From CAYRPN01 sp964426135 (lineage in GTDB: Bacteria; Planctomycetota; Phycisphaerae; Phycisphaerales; Phycisphaeraceae): a DNA stretch of 22,673 nt. Location of the stretch: NCBI GenBank assembly GCA_964426135.1, contig CAYRPN010000094.1, positions 1-22,673 of the forward strand, in the 5' to 3' direction. A program made the position numbers and the translations under genes. Positions 1 through 7,698 of this stretch are shown piece by piece (position 1 is the first letter of the stretch; the number at the start of each line of letters is the position of its first letter). The notes beneath the pieces were generated by a model. It made no database searches, was not told where the DNA came from, and was given only the letters and a program-made list of their open reading frames with translations.

Positions 1-107
1 CACAGTTAACGCGGGAAGGAGGCCGTCGTTTCATAGAATCTGTGAATAATTCGGGATAGAGTCTGACCCTGCAACTTCTACGCGCGGCGCACAGAAGTTC
101 TTATCCC

Positions 108-137
108 TCTACCCTTGGCCCTCTACCCTTGGCCCTT
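108..137. repeat. CCCTTGGCC-word degenerate tandem repeat
   Basis: Two to three degenerate copies of a CTACCCTTGGCC word lie in tandem and end in CCCTTCC. The same word family recurs between frr and pyrH (about 2100-2240) and inside topA (about 16730-16822), where it forms inverted pairs. Here only one orientation is visible. Confidence 0.6.
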
Positions 138-204
138 CCGGCTTGGCCGGCTTAGGAGTCGTGCAAGACTAACTCCGCAGATTCGAATCGCTTCGCTCCC
201 AGCC

Positions 205-225
205 GGACGACTTGGAAAGTCGTCC
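205..225. repeat. Perfect 9-bp hairpin GGACGACTT
   Basis: GGACGACTT at 205-213 pairs perfectly with AAGTCGTCC at 217-225 across a three-base loop. It lies 29 bases beyond the phytase stop codon on the transcribed strand. It could be a 3'-end stem or a single copy of another short palindromic repeat. There is no following T-run. Confidence 0.6.
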
Positions 226-254
226 CACATGCGATGTTGATCCTGCACGGCTCC

Positions 255-1403
255 TTAATTTCTGGATCGCGGATCGAACTTGTCTTCCGTCAAGAGTTTC
301 ACGCCTTTCGAACCAGCGACGATGTCCGCCCAGCTCACATACTTGAAGTTCTGCGTCTGGCCGTTGTCGTTGGCGCCGTCCTGCACGATGAACAGGCCCA
401 CGGTGTAGTCGCCGTTGAGCCGGCCGCTGATCACGTCGATGCCATCGGTGTCGTTGACGCCGTCGATGCCTCGTCGCGCATTCGGCTGGATCTCAAATGT
501 CGCGAGGTATGCGAGCGACTTTCGGTCGTAGATGACGTAGGTGTTGTTTCCCTGGCTCGACGCGAGGAGGTAGCCGCCGCCGTCGCGCGTCTCGTAAATC
601 GCCAGCCCCTCGACATCCGCGGTGAGATGGCCCTGCCTGCCCACAACATCGACCACCTTGCGATCCGCCGGCGGGCCGGGAATCCTGGCTGCGTCGGCGC
701 CGGCATTCGCGGCATCGGGCACAGCCTGATGGCGGTAGATCCCGCCCCTCTCCGCGCCGATGTAGATGTGGCCGTAGCGGTCATCGGCGACCATGCCTTC
801 GATGATGCCCGCTTCCTTCCACCGGCGGACCAGCTTGCCCGTGATTTTTCCGTTCACGTCAACGAGCTCGAACTGGATGACGTTGTTCGTGTTGTCGCTG
901 ACGAAGGCATGGAACTTGCCGCGCTGGTGATCGTGATACAGCGTCACGCCGTAGGGATCGATGAACGGCTGAAACACCGAGTCCTTACCCAGCGGAATCG
1001 ATCCCACGCTGCTGAGCGTGCGAGTCTTCGGATCGAGCACGAAGAGGTCGAGCGAATCGTCGCTGCGGTTGGTGGCGGCAAAGATGTCCACGCGCTTGCC
1101 CGCCAGCGTGAAGCCATACCGGCCATCGACGTTGTTCATCGCGGAACCCGTGACGCTGCTGACTTCCTTGCCCGCCAGGTCGTAGACATACAGCCCGCCT
1201 TTGCCGGCGCTGTTCTGTTTGTTGGTGCCGATGACCAGGCTGGCGGCCGGATCGGTGGGATGAACCCAGATGGCGATGTCGTCGGCGGCATCACCGCGCG
1301 CCGGCACGGGCTCGGTCTCGGCGGCGGGGGTGACGGCGAAATGTTCGCCGCGGGCAGGCAGCGTGACGACGGACAGAAGGACAACACAGAAGATTCGCAT
1401 CAT
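255..1403 (-). CDS. Secreted beta-propeller phytase (3-phytase)
   Basis: Predicted to hydrolyse phytate outside the cytoplasm and release phosphate. With the ATG at 1403 (a second ATG lies at 1400) the product is 382 residues, the usual size of the beta-propeller phytase family. The frame opens further upstream, but only this start places a hydrophobic signal peptide (IFCVVLLSVVTLPARGE) at the N-terminus. Visible family motifs are DDIAIWVHPTDP at 41-52, NNVDGRYGF at 90-98, EGMVADDRYGHIYIGAERGG at 202-221 and ADVEGLAIY at 262-270, with Asp/Glu residues placed as in the calcium- and phosphate-binding channel. The gene follows frr on the same strand after 116 bp. That gap contains a GTTTAGC hairpin, which could separate the transcripts. 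The link to phosphate scavenging rests on family knowledge; no PHO-box was recognised. Confidence 0.9.
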   Translation of the reverse strand: MMRIFCVVLLSVVTLPARGEHFAVTPAAETEPVPARGDAADDIAIWVHPTDPAASLVIGTNKQNSAGKGGLYVYDLAGKEVSSVTGSAMNNVDGRYGFTLAGKRVDIFAATNRSDDSLDLFVLDPKTRTLSSVGSIPLGKDSVFQPFIDPYGVTLYHDHQRGKFHAFVSDNTNNVIQFELVDVNGKITGKLVRRWKEAGIIEGMVADDRYGHIYIGAERGGIYRHQAVPDAANAGADAARIPGPPADRKVVDVVGRQGHLTADVEGLAIYETRDGGGYLLASSQGNNTYVIYDRKSLAYLATFEIQPNARRGIDGVNDTDGIDVISGRLNGDYTVGLFIVQDGANDNGQTQNFKYVSWADIVAGSKGVKLLTEDKFDPRSRN

Positions 1404-1445
1404 GAGCGCACTCGGCGATTCGGTGGTGGATGCGTCGCGCACCGC

Positions 1446-1470
1446 CTCGCCCTTCGGGCGAGCGCTAAAC
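1446..1470 (-). repeat. GTTTAGC hairpin element (copy 1)
   Basis: CTCGCCC at 1446-1452 and GGGCGAG at 1456-1462 form a perfect 7-bp stem with a TTC loop. It is followed by GCTAAAC at 1464-1470, the complement of the GTTTAGC core. The element lies between frr and the phytase start. Read on the minus strand it is core then hairpin, as in the other copies. Confidence 0.75.
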
Positions 1471-1519
1471 GGCGAAACGAAATACAGGAACCCACTGACA
1501 CTGGACATTGCCGAGCGAA

Positions 1520-2086
1520 TCAGATGTCGTGGATTTCCTTCGACTTCTGCGCCACCGCGTCATCCACCATCGCTTCGTACTTCTTCAGCAGTTCCTGCAC
1601 GTCTTCCTTGGCCTTCTCCACTGCATCCTCGCTGACATGCGCCGACTTGTCTTTGCCGGCGGTCTCAATGTGCTTGTTGCCGTCGCGGCGGGCGTTGCGG
1701 ATCGTGACTTTCGCCTCCTCGCCCATTTTCTTCACCGAGCCGATCAGTTGATTTCGACGATCACCCGAAAGCGAGGGCAACGAAATCCGAATCTGCTTGC
1801 CTTCGGAAACCGGATTCAATCCCAGGCCCGACGCCTGAATCGCCTTGACGATCGCACTGACGGAGCCCTGATCGAACGGCCGGATCAAAAGCTGCGCCGC
1901 CTCCGGCACGCTGATGAGAGCGAGACTGCGCAGGTCGGTCATGGAGCCGTAGTAATCGACCTTGACAAACTCGACGAGCGAGGTGGACGCGCGGCCGGTG
2001 CGCACGCCTCGAAGCTCGCTCTTGAGGTAATTCAGAGCCTTTTCCATGTGCTCTTCGGTTTCCAACAGAATCATGTCGATGTCCAT
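1520..2086 (-). CDS. frr: Ribosome recycling factor
   Basis: RRF works with EF-G to split post-termination ribosomes in the cytoplasm. The ATG at 2086 gives 188 residues, the normal family size. A 14-residue upstream extension is possible in frame, but it is translated GGGCCAAG repeat and has no RRF counterpart. Family signatures are visible: RTGRAST near 29-35, VDYYGSMTDLRSLA, the DQGSVSAIVKAIQASGLGLNP segment, and DRRNQLI...AKVTIRNARRDGN in the long helical domain. The gene lies downstream of pyrH, the common bacterial order, but the 157-bp spacer is filled with repeats. No strong Shine-Dalgarno sequence is visible at the chosen start. Confidence 0.96.
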   Translation of the reverse strand: MDIDMILLETEEHMEKALNYLKSELRGVRTGRASTSLVEFVKVDYYGSMTDLRSLALISVPEAAQLLIRPFDQGSVSAIVKAIQASGLGLNPVSEGKQIRISLPSLSGDRRNQLIGSVKKMGEEAKVTIRNARRDGNKHIETAGKDKSAHVSEDAVEKAKEDVQELLKKYEAMVDDAVAQKSKEIHDI

Positions 2087-2094
2087 GGCGTGTT

Positions 2095-2242
2095 CCAGCA
2101 GGGGAAGGGCCAAGGGCCGCAGGGCCAAGGGCCGAGGGGTTCGGAGAGGGCCAATGGGTCACGGGCCATTCCACTAACAATGTTCACCATATCAAATTTT
2201 CGACTTTGTTCTTTCCCTTGGCTCTTGGCCCTTGGCCCTTCC
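2095..2242. repeat. GGGCCAAG-family inverted repeat block between pyrH and frr
   Basis: On the plus strand 2101-2150 carries several GGGCCAAG-like units. After an AT-richer spacer, 2215-2240 carries the complementary CTTGGCCC units. The two arms could pair into a long imperfect hairpin in the pyrH-frr transcript. The same arrangement appears inside topA. Confidence 0.7.
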
Positions 2243-2243
2243 T

Positions 2244-3002
2244 TCACTCCATCGACACGCGAGTGCCGTGCGACTTGCCGCTGACCACCTCCGCGATGTG
2301 GCCCGGCGACTTCATGTTGAACACCACGATCGGGATGTTCCGCTTCAGGCACATGTCGAACGCGGTCAGGTCCATCACTTCCAGGCGGCGCTGCAAGGCT
2401 TCGGCGAAGGTGAGTTTCAGAAACTTCGTCGCGTCGGGGTACTTCATCGGATCCTTGTCGTAGATGCCGTCGACCTTGGTGGCCTTGAGCAACGCCTCGG
2501 CGCCGATCTCCGCGGCGCGAAGCGCCGCCGCCGAATCGGTCGTGAAGAACGGATTGCCTGTGCCGGCGACGAAGATCACCACGCGGCCCTTTTCCAGGTG
2601 CCGGATCGCCCGACCCCGGATGAATGTCTCCGCCACGGCGGACAAGTTGATCGCACTGAGCACACGCGCGGGCTGGCCAATCTTCTCGAGCATTTCCTTG
2701 AGCGCCAGGCCGTTGATCACCGTGCCAAGCATGCCCATGTAGTCGGCGGTGGCCTGGACGATGTGGCCCTCCTTGGCGAGTTTGGAGCCGCGGATGATGT
2801 TGCCGCCGCCGACGCATACGGCCAGTTGGACGCCCACCTGCGCCGCTGCCGCGATCTCCTTGGCGATCACTTCCAGTTCCTCACCATCGATGCCGAAGTG
2901 CCCCGGCTTGCAGAACGCTTCACCGCTCACCTTCAGCAACACCCGGCGATATCCGGACGCGGGGGAAACAGGGGCGGGATGCGAGGAACCTGCGGTCGTC
3001 AT
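2244..3002 (-). CDS. pyrH: UMP kinase
   Basis: Phosphorylates UMP to UDP with ATP in pyrimidine nucleotide synthesis. The bacterial enzyme is a hexamer of the amino-acid-kinase fold. The ATG at 3002 is preferred because AGGAAGG lies six bases upstream; the product is then 252 residues. A further in-frame ATG at 3059 would add 19 non-conserved residues. Visible motifs are LLKVSGEAF at 22-30, VGGGNIIRG at 64-72, GTGNPFFTTDSAA at 147-159, DGIYDKDP at 178-185 and VVFNMKSPG at 226-234. The enzyme and order pyrH-frr are standard, but tsf and rpsB, which often precede them, are absent here. A 367-bp non-coding stretch lies upstream instead. Confidence 0.97.
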   Translation of the reverse strand: MTTAGSSHPAPVSPASGYRRVLLKVSGEAFCKPGHFGIDGEELEVIAKEIAAAAQVGVQLAVCVGGGNIIRGSKLAKEGHIVQATADYMGMLGTVINGLALKEMLEKIGQPARVLSAINLSAVAETFIRGRAIRHLEKGRVVIFVAGTGNPFFTTDSAAALRAAEIGAEALLKATKVDGIYDKDPMKYPDATKFLKLTFAEALQRRLEVMDLTAFDMCLKRNIPIVVFNMKSPGHIAEVVSGKSHGTRVSME

Positions 3003-3369
3003 GCGTTTCCTTCCTGGAGAGGGCATCAATCCTTGACTAGCGCTGAACAGGGATTTCACGGTCTGGCTGACGATTCGTCAAGTGAGCGACTTGGAGGAAT
3101 CCCCGGCGCAGGCGATTGGGCATGACCAAGGCGACAACCAGTTGCCGCTCGCAGGAAGCAGTCTGCTGGACGGTAGCGCTAGTGGGATGCGGGGATCGAA
3201 GGGCGAAGCGCGATGAACGTGCCCGTCGCAATACCGCTAACGCTATGGAGATTGGACGCCAGGTGTGTCCGCGCCTGGCACGGACGCACGTTGCTGGCGT
3301 ACTGTCAACTGTGATGGGACCGCGTTCATCCTGAACGCACGCTGCGCGTTGGCCCGCGTCGCATGCCGG
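3003..3369. other. Intergenic region, pyrH to coiled-coil gene
   Basis: No convincing gene is present; the small frames here have no start context or recognisable product. The pyrH ribosome site is at the left edge. A TGACG-ATT-CGTCA palindrome lies at 3067-3079. A strong nested hairpin lies at 3256-3300. I could not place a clear promoter for pyrH. Confidence 0.5.
3256..3300. terminator. Nested hairpin downstream of the coiled-coil gene
   Basis: ACGCCAG at 3256-3262 pairs with CTGGCGT at 3294-3300. Directly inside, GTGTGTCCG at 3263-3271 pairs with CGGACGCAC at 3281-3289 with one G-T wobble and a nine-base loop. It starts about 70 bases past the stop codon of the minus-strand coiled-coil gene. 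It could be a 3'-end stem or terminator. No U-tract follows, so the terminator call is weak. Confidence 0.35.
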
Positions 3370-6300
3370 TCACGCCGCCTGTTTGTCCGCGTCTTCGATC
3401 GCAGGCCAGTGCTTGTCATCAAGGCCCTGCAGGACTTCGGCGGAGGGATCGAAGACCCTCGCCGTGCGCCGCAGCCAGATGCGAACCGCAATGAAGAGGA
3501 ACAGCGCGCCGCCCAATGCGGAGCCCAGGATGATGCCGAACATCTGCAGCCACGGATCGACGACCGGCGACGGATCGCGCAGTTCCGCCTGCGTGATGCG
3601 CGTCTCCCCGATGCGGGCGTTGTGACGATCATCCGCCAGTTGCTGCGGACGGAATGCCGCGCCCACGGACTTGAGGAGGAAGTTGACGAGTTCCTTGTCG
3701 GTGTGGGTGTATTCGAGCGTGAGCACGTTGCCGGTCGAGGGCAGCACTTTCAGACTCTCCGCCACCTGCCGCTGCAGGTCCGCCGGATCGCGGAAGTACT
3801 TGACGCCGTGCGCTTCCAGCCCCGACAGCGCCGCGCTGAGCACCGGCTCGCTGGTGATCTTCTTTGCCTGCGCGGCAAGCCAGGCTTCGGACGACTGCTC
3901 CTTCAACTCGTTCGCGCCCGGCTGCGCCAGTTCGATCACCGTCGTCGCCCGCCACACCGGCTGCACGACCCGCTTGGCGGCGACATAGCTGCCGGCCACG
4001 AGCGCCACCACGGCAATCACCACGCCCGCCACCAGCGCCGCCGACCGGTTCGTCGACCAGCGACGAACCATCTCAGCCTCGCTGGACGCCAGGAACTGCT
4101 TCACCTGGTTGAGCGTCTGCTTCTGCTGAAGCAGACCGGCGTACTGCTGCTTGACCGACTCCACGTGCATTTCAGCGGCCCGCAGCGCCTTGGCCTTGGC
4201 CTTGAGAACCTGGCGATATTTCGCAAGCCGCGCGGCGCGGGCGGAGGCGTCGCCCTCCAGCGCGGGCATGTCGGAATCGTTGGAGTCAGCAGGGGCGACG
4301 GCGTCCTCCGGCGACTGGCCGCGCGATAACCGCTTCTCGCGTGCTTCGATCTCCTCGCGCTCTTTCGCCAGTTCCGCCTTCGCCTTGCGGAGCATCTCGT
4401 GATAATCGGCGACCTTCTTTTTCAGATCCTGCTCGCGCTTGTCGATGTCGGCCCGGCGCTTGTCCAGTTCGCGAATCTCCGCGCGGGCCGCCTGGGCATC
4501 GCTCTTGAGCTTCTGTACGTCCGTCCTGGAAAGTCCCGCATCGCTGGCGGCCTCGGCGGCAACGGCGGCGGCGCTGGCGGCCGATGCCGTCGCGCTGGCA
4601 GCCTGCTGGGCGATCTGCTTTCGCTCCTCGTCCAACTGCTGGCGCGCCGCCTCGATCTCGCCCCGCTGCGATTCGATCGTCTTGCGCAGCGACTCCAGTT
4701 CGCCCGCGCGCTGTTCCAGGTCCGCGCGCTGCGCGACGAGCTGGTCGGAACGCTTGTCCTGCCGCTTCTCGATTTCCGCCTGTTCGCGAGCCTTGTGCTT
4801 CAACTGGCTGCGCTGCGCCTCCAGTTCCTGCGCCTTGGCCGCAAGCTGCCGCTCGCGCTCCGCCAGCGCCTGTTCCATCTCGGCCAGGGCGACGGTGTCC
4901 GACTCGGCGGACTGCTTCACCTGCGACAGTTGCGCCTCGCGGGCCGCAAGCTGCTCGCGCAGCTGCGCCACCTGCGCCTGCGCCGCCTCGAACGCCTGCT
5001 TCTGCGATTCCAGTTCACCGCGGGCCGCCTCGAGTTGGCCTTGCCCCTGGGCTAGCTGCTGCTGCTGAGCGGAGAGCTGCGCCTCGCCGTCCTGAAACTG
5101 GCGCCGGGCAGCCTCAAACGCCTGCTGCTGCGCGGTGATCTGCGACTTGAGGTCCGTCACCTCGCCCCGTTCCCGCTCCAGGTCCTGGCGCTGGCCGGCC
5201 AATTCTTTCTGCGCCGCCTGCAGCGAGTCGATCGCCGCGCGGGCGTCGGCGGACTGCTTCGCCGCCTCCAGTGTCTGCTTCAGATCGAGCTGCGATTGAG
5301 CCAGTTCCGATTCGCGCGATTTCAGCTGCGCAATGAGCGCGTCCGCATCGGCGTGACGGAGGTCGAGCTGCTGCTTGCGCACGTTCAGCGCGGCGCGGTC
5401 CTCGTCCAGCGAGGTGCGCTGGCGATCGAGGTCCTCCTGCTGACGCGTCACCTGCTTGCGAGTGTCGTCGATCTCGGCGCGACGGGTGTCCAGATGCTGC
5501 TGCCGCGCCGCCAGTTCGCCGGCCTGTGCTTCCAGTTCCGATGCTTGCGCCGCAAGCTCGCGCTGACGCTGAGCCGCGACCACGCCGGCGATTTCCAGAT
5601 CCTTCTTCGCCTGCGCGACGGCTGCCCCCGTGGACTGCAGTTCCAGACGCGCCGCATTCAGTTGCTCCCACTCGGTGGCGACGCGCTTTCGCTCTTCCTC
5701 GAGCGCGGCCCGCTCGCCGGCGAACTGCTCGCGCTCGGCCCCCATCGCCTGGCGATCCGTGTCGAACTGGGCGATGCGCTGATCGATCGACGCCTGGCGA
5801 GTGTCGAGTGCCGCCGCCTGCCCATCGAACTCGGCGCGACGTTGCGCCAGATCCTGTTCCGCCTTGCGAATGTCGGCCGCGGCGCGGCTTAGGACTTCCT
5901 GTGTCTCCTGCGCTTTCTGCTTCTGTCCCGCCAGCGCGTCGAACCCCCGCTGCAGTTCCTGCGTGCGATCCACCAGCGTCTGCGCGTGCTTCTTCAGTTC
6001 GTTCTCGCGGGCCGTCAGCGAATCCGCGGCTGCGGCGAGTTCCTGCTGGCGCTGGTCCAGTTGGTGGGCGCGATCGTCCTGCGCCTGCGCGGCGGCGGCG
6101 GCCTGCTCGTCGCGCTGCTTCAATTCGGCGGCGATCGCGTTCAGTTCACCGCGCTGGCGATCGAGCTGCTGCTGCTGCTGATTTAGTTCGCCGCTCTTCT
6201 GCTCAATGGCCTTGATCCGTGCGTCGATCTCCCGCTGGCGTGCGTCGAGTTCCTTGGCTCGCTTGTTCAGGTCCTGGTCGCGCTTGTTGGCCGCAGCCGC

Positions 6301-6711
6301 TCCATCCGCCAGCGAGCGCTGCTGCTGCTCAAGCTGGCCACGCGCCGCGTCCAGTTCCTGGCGCTGCGCGTCGAGCTTCTCCTGCTGCTTGCCGAGTTCC
6401 GCGCGTCGGGCTGTCAGTTCCGCCTGCCGGGCATCGAGAGTCTTGCTCGCGCTCTCCAGTTCCGTCCGACGGTTGCGCACCGCATCGCGCATGGAGCGAA
6501 GCCGCGCCTGCCGCCGCTCCATCGCGGCGAGCTGGCGCTGCACCGCGGCGCTCTTGCTGGCGACCTCTTCCGCCTGCTGCTCGTTCTCCTGCTGCCAGTT
6601 GCGCAGTTGGCCAAGCCGGCCCTCCAGATCGGAGAGCAGGTCCATGACCTGGCTGGCTTCCGCTTTGGAATTGGCAACCGCACTCTCTCGGGTAGCTGTC
6701 TTGGTGCTCAT
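3370..6711 (-). CDS. Giant coiled-coil membrane protein with Wzz-like C-terminal module
   Basis: Function unknown. The product is 1113 residues. Residues ~15-860 are almost continuous heptad-type coiled coil, rich in Gln, Ala, Glu and Arg (for example many ELxxQRxELxxxR units). There is no Walker A or B motif, so it is not an SMC ATPase. A first transmembrane helix (SAALVAGVVIAVVALVAGSYVAA) lies near 885-910. It is followed by a ~140-residue segment with the look of a chain-length-determinant domain (WRATTVIELAQP, then a region ending in a helical AELRDPSPVVDPW). A second transmembrane helix (FGIILGSALGGALFLFIAVRIW) lies near 1054-1077, followed by a short cytoplasmic tail. That TM-domain-TM layout resembles the Wzz/GumC family, here with a very long predicted cytoplasmic rod in place of a kinase. 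AAGGA nine bases before the ATG supports the start. No polysaccharide genes adjoin it. Confidence 0.8.
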   Translation of the reverse strand: MSTKTATRESAVANSKAEASQVMDLLSDLEGRLGQLRNWQQENEQQAEEVASKSAAVQRQLAAMERRQARLRSMRDAVRNRRTELESASKTLDARQAELTARRAELGKQQEKLDAQRQELDAARGQLEQQQRSLADGAAAANKRDQDLNKRAKELDARQREIDARIKAIEQKSGELNQQQQQLDRQRGELNAIAAELKQRDEQAAAAAQAQDDRAHQLDQRQQELAAAADSLTARENELKKHAQTLVDRTQELQRGFDALAGQKQKAQETQEVLSRAAADIRKAEQDLAQRRAEFDGQAAALDTRQASIDQRIAQFDTDRQAMGAEREQFAGERAALEEERKRVATEWEQLNAARLELQSTGAAVAQAKKDLEIAGVVAAQRQRELAAQASELEAQAGELAARQQHLDTRRAEIDDTRKQVTRQQEDLDRQRTSLDEDRAALNVRKQQLDLRHADADALIAQLKSRESELAQSQLDLKQTLEAAKQSADARAAIDSLQAAQKELAGQRQDLERERGEVTDLKSQITAQQQAFEAARRQFQDGEAQLSAQQQQLAQGQGQLEAARGELESQKQAFEAAQAQVAQLREQLAAREAQLSQVKQSAESDTVALAEMEQALAERERQLAAKAQELEAQRSQLKHKAREQAEIEKRQDKRSDQLVAQRADLEQRAGELESLRKTIESQRGEIEAARQQLDEERKQIAQQAASATASAASAAAVAAEAASDAGLSRTDVQKLKSDAQAARAEIRELDKRRADIDKREQDLKKKVADYHEMLRKAKAELAKEREEIEAREKRLSRGQSPEDAVAPADSNDSDMPALEGDASARAARLAKYRQVLKAKAKALRAAEMHVESVKQQYAGLLQQKQTLNQVKQFLASSEAEMVRRWSTNRSAALVAGVVIAVVALVAGSYVAAKRVVQPVWRATTVIELAQPGANELKEQSSEAWLAAQAKKITSEPVLSAALSGLEAHGVKYFRDPADLQRQVAESLKVLPSTGNVLTLEYTHTDKELVNFLLKSVGAAFRPQQLADDRHNARIGETRITQAELRDPSPVVDPWLQMFGIILGSALGGALFLFIAVRIWLRRTARVFDPSAEVLQGLDDKHWPAIEDADKQAA

Positions 6712-6795
6712 GGGGGTGGTCCTTCGGCGCGGGCAGTCGAGTCGCTTGAAGAACTATCGGAACGAGATGCAGCCGACCTAAGCGGCATAATCGGA

Positions 6796-6811
6796 AATCT
6801 GACCCCAGATT
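6796..6811. promoter_or_regulatory. AATCTG/CAGATT palindrome in a divergent promoter region
   Basis: AATCTG at 6796-6801 and CAGATT at 6806-6811 form an inverted repeat with a four-base spacer. It lies in the 115-bp divergent gap between the coiled-coil gene and the ABC ATPase, 16 bases before the ATPase start. CATAAT at 6786-6791 resembles a -10 box but has no good -35 partner. It could be an operator, or a chance or repeat-derived palindrome. Confidence 0.25.
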
Positions 6812-6826
6812 CGCGCGTCGGTTAGG

Positions 6827-7672
6827 ATGGCCCGGATTCGCACTCGCATGAACCTGACCAACGTCCAATTCGGTTATCGCCAACATCAGCCCGTCATCGA
6901 CGGCATCACCGCCGCCCTGCCGCCTGGCCGCCTCTGCGCTCTGATCGGCCCCAATGCCGCGGGCAAGTCGACGCTGCTGAAGCTCATGCTCGGCCTGGAG
7001 CGGCCCTGCGGCGGCAGCATCCGCCTCGGTGACCGTGATGTGACGACGCTCTCCGTGTGGCAGCGGGCCGCGCAACTGGCGTACGTGCCGCAAAGCCCGG
7101 CGACCCACGTGGCGTTCAGCGTGGAGGAGGTCGTGGCGATGGGACGCTTTGCATTGCCCGCGGACGGGCAGGCGGTGGAGCGGGCCATCGAGGCGTGCGA
7201 TCTCTCGGCGATCCGCGGCGCGGCGCTGGCTGAACTTTCCACCGGACAACAGCAGCGCGTCGCGCTGGCGCGGGCGCTGGCGCAGATGGCCGGGAGCAAT
7301 CGAATGGCTGCCGCCGCGGATTCGCGAAACCTTGCCAGCGGGCAACCCGGGCGCTTCCTGCTGCTCGATGAACCGGTCAGCGCCATGGACCTGAAACACG
7401 TCCATGCGACCATGCGTCTGCTCAGGCAGGTCGCGGCGAACGGCGTCGGCGTGCTGGCGGTGATGCATGACCTGAACCTGGCGAGCGCGTATGCGGACGA
7501 CATCTGGCTGCTCGACCAAGGCCGGCTGGCGGCGGCGGGCACATGGGACGAGGCGCTGGAACCGCAGCGGCTGTCCCGCGTGTACGGCGTGCCGCTGCGA
7601 ATCGTCAGTCGCGGCGACGACCACCGGCCGGTGTTCTCCACCTTGGCCGCAGCCGCCGCACCGCCGGCTTGA
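6827..7672 (+). CDS. ABC transporter ATP-binding protein, FecE/HmuV type
   Basis: Likely powers an importer of an iron complex, heme or cobalamin; the substrate cannot be told from the sequence. The product is 281 residues from the ATG at 6827; an ATG at 6848 (residue 8) is an equally possible start. Walker A GPNAAGKST lies at 41-49, Q-loop Gln89, signature LSTGQ at 138-142, Walker B FLLLDEP at 177-183, and the H-loop histidine in MHDLN at 214. The segment between the signature helix and Walker B (154-176, MAGSNRMAAAADSRNLASGQ and following) is longer than in FecE. A longer connection here is also seen in HmuV-like proteins. The C-terminal VYGVPLRIV is typical of this subgroup. No permease or binding protein is adjacent, so its partners must lie elsewhere. 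The next gene starts 26 bp downstream. Confidence 0.9.
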   Translation: MARIRTRMNLTNVQFGYRQHQPVIDGITAALPPGRLCALIGPNAAGKSTLLKLMLGLERPCGGSIRLGDRDVTTLSVWQRAAQLAYVPQSPATHVAFSVEEVVAMGRFALPADGQAVERAIEACDLSAIRGAALAELSTGQQQRVALARALAQMAGSNRMAAAADSRNLASGQPGRFLLLDEPVSAMDLKHVHATMRLLRQVAANGVGVLAVMHDLNLASAYADDIWLLDQGRLAAAGTWDEALEPQRLSRVYGVPLRIVSRGDDHRPVFSTLAAAAAPPA

Positions 7673-7698
7673 GCCCCATTACAATCCTCCGCACAGCC

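Larger units (their letters stand above)
1..254. other. Non-coding flank with several short inverted repeats
   Basis: I see no gene here. The stretch lies downstream of the minus-strand phytase. From left to right it holds a possible hairpin (AACTTCT at 73-79 pairing with AGAAGTT at 93-99, enclosed by GGGATA/TATCCC), a short run of the CCCTTGGCC word family at about 108-137, a small CCGGC/GCCGG palindrome near 138-150, and a perfect hairpin at 205-225. No U-run follows any of these on the minus strand, so a classical phytase terminator is not demonstrated. Confidence 0.6.

Noticed and set aside
205..225. Intrinsic terminators at the hairpins near 205, 3256 and 18370
   Set aside because: None is followed by a T-rich tract on the relevant strand, so factor-independent termination cannot be claimed.
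234..1751. Long plus-strand frame opposite phytase and frr
   Set aside because: It crosses two genes with clear family motifs on the other strand and has no recognisable domain.
6796..6811. AATCTGACCCCAGATT resembles GGGGTCAGA words found at some repeat-associated transposase loci
   Set aside because: Only a six-base arm and no transposase here; kept as a weak regulatory palindrome only.
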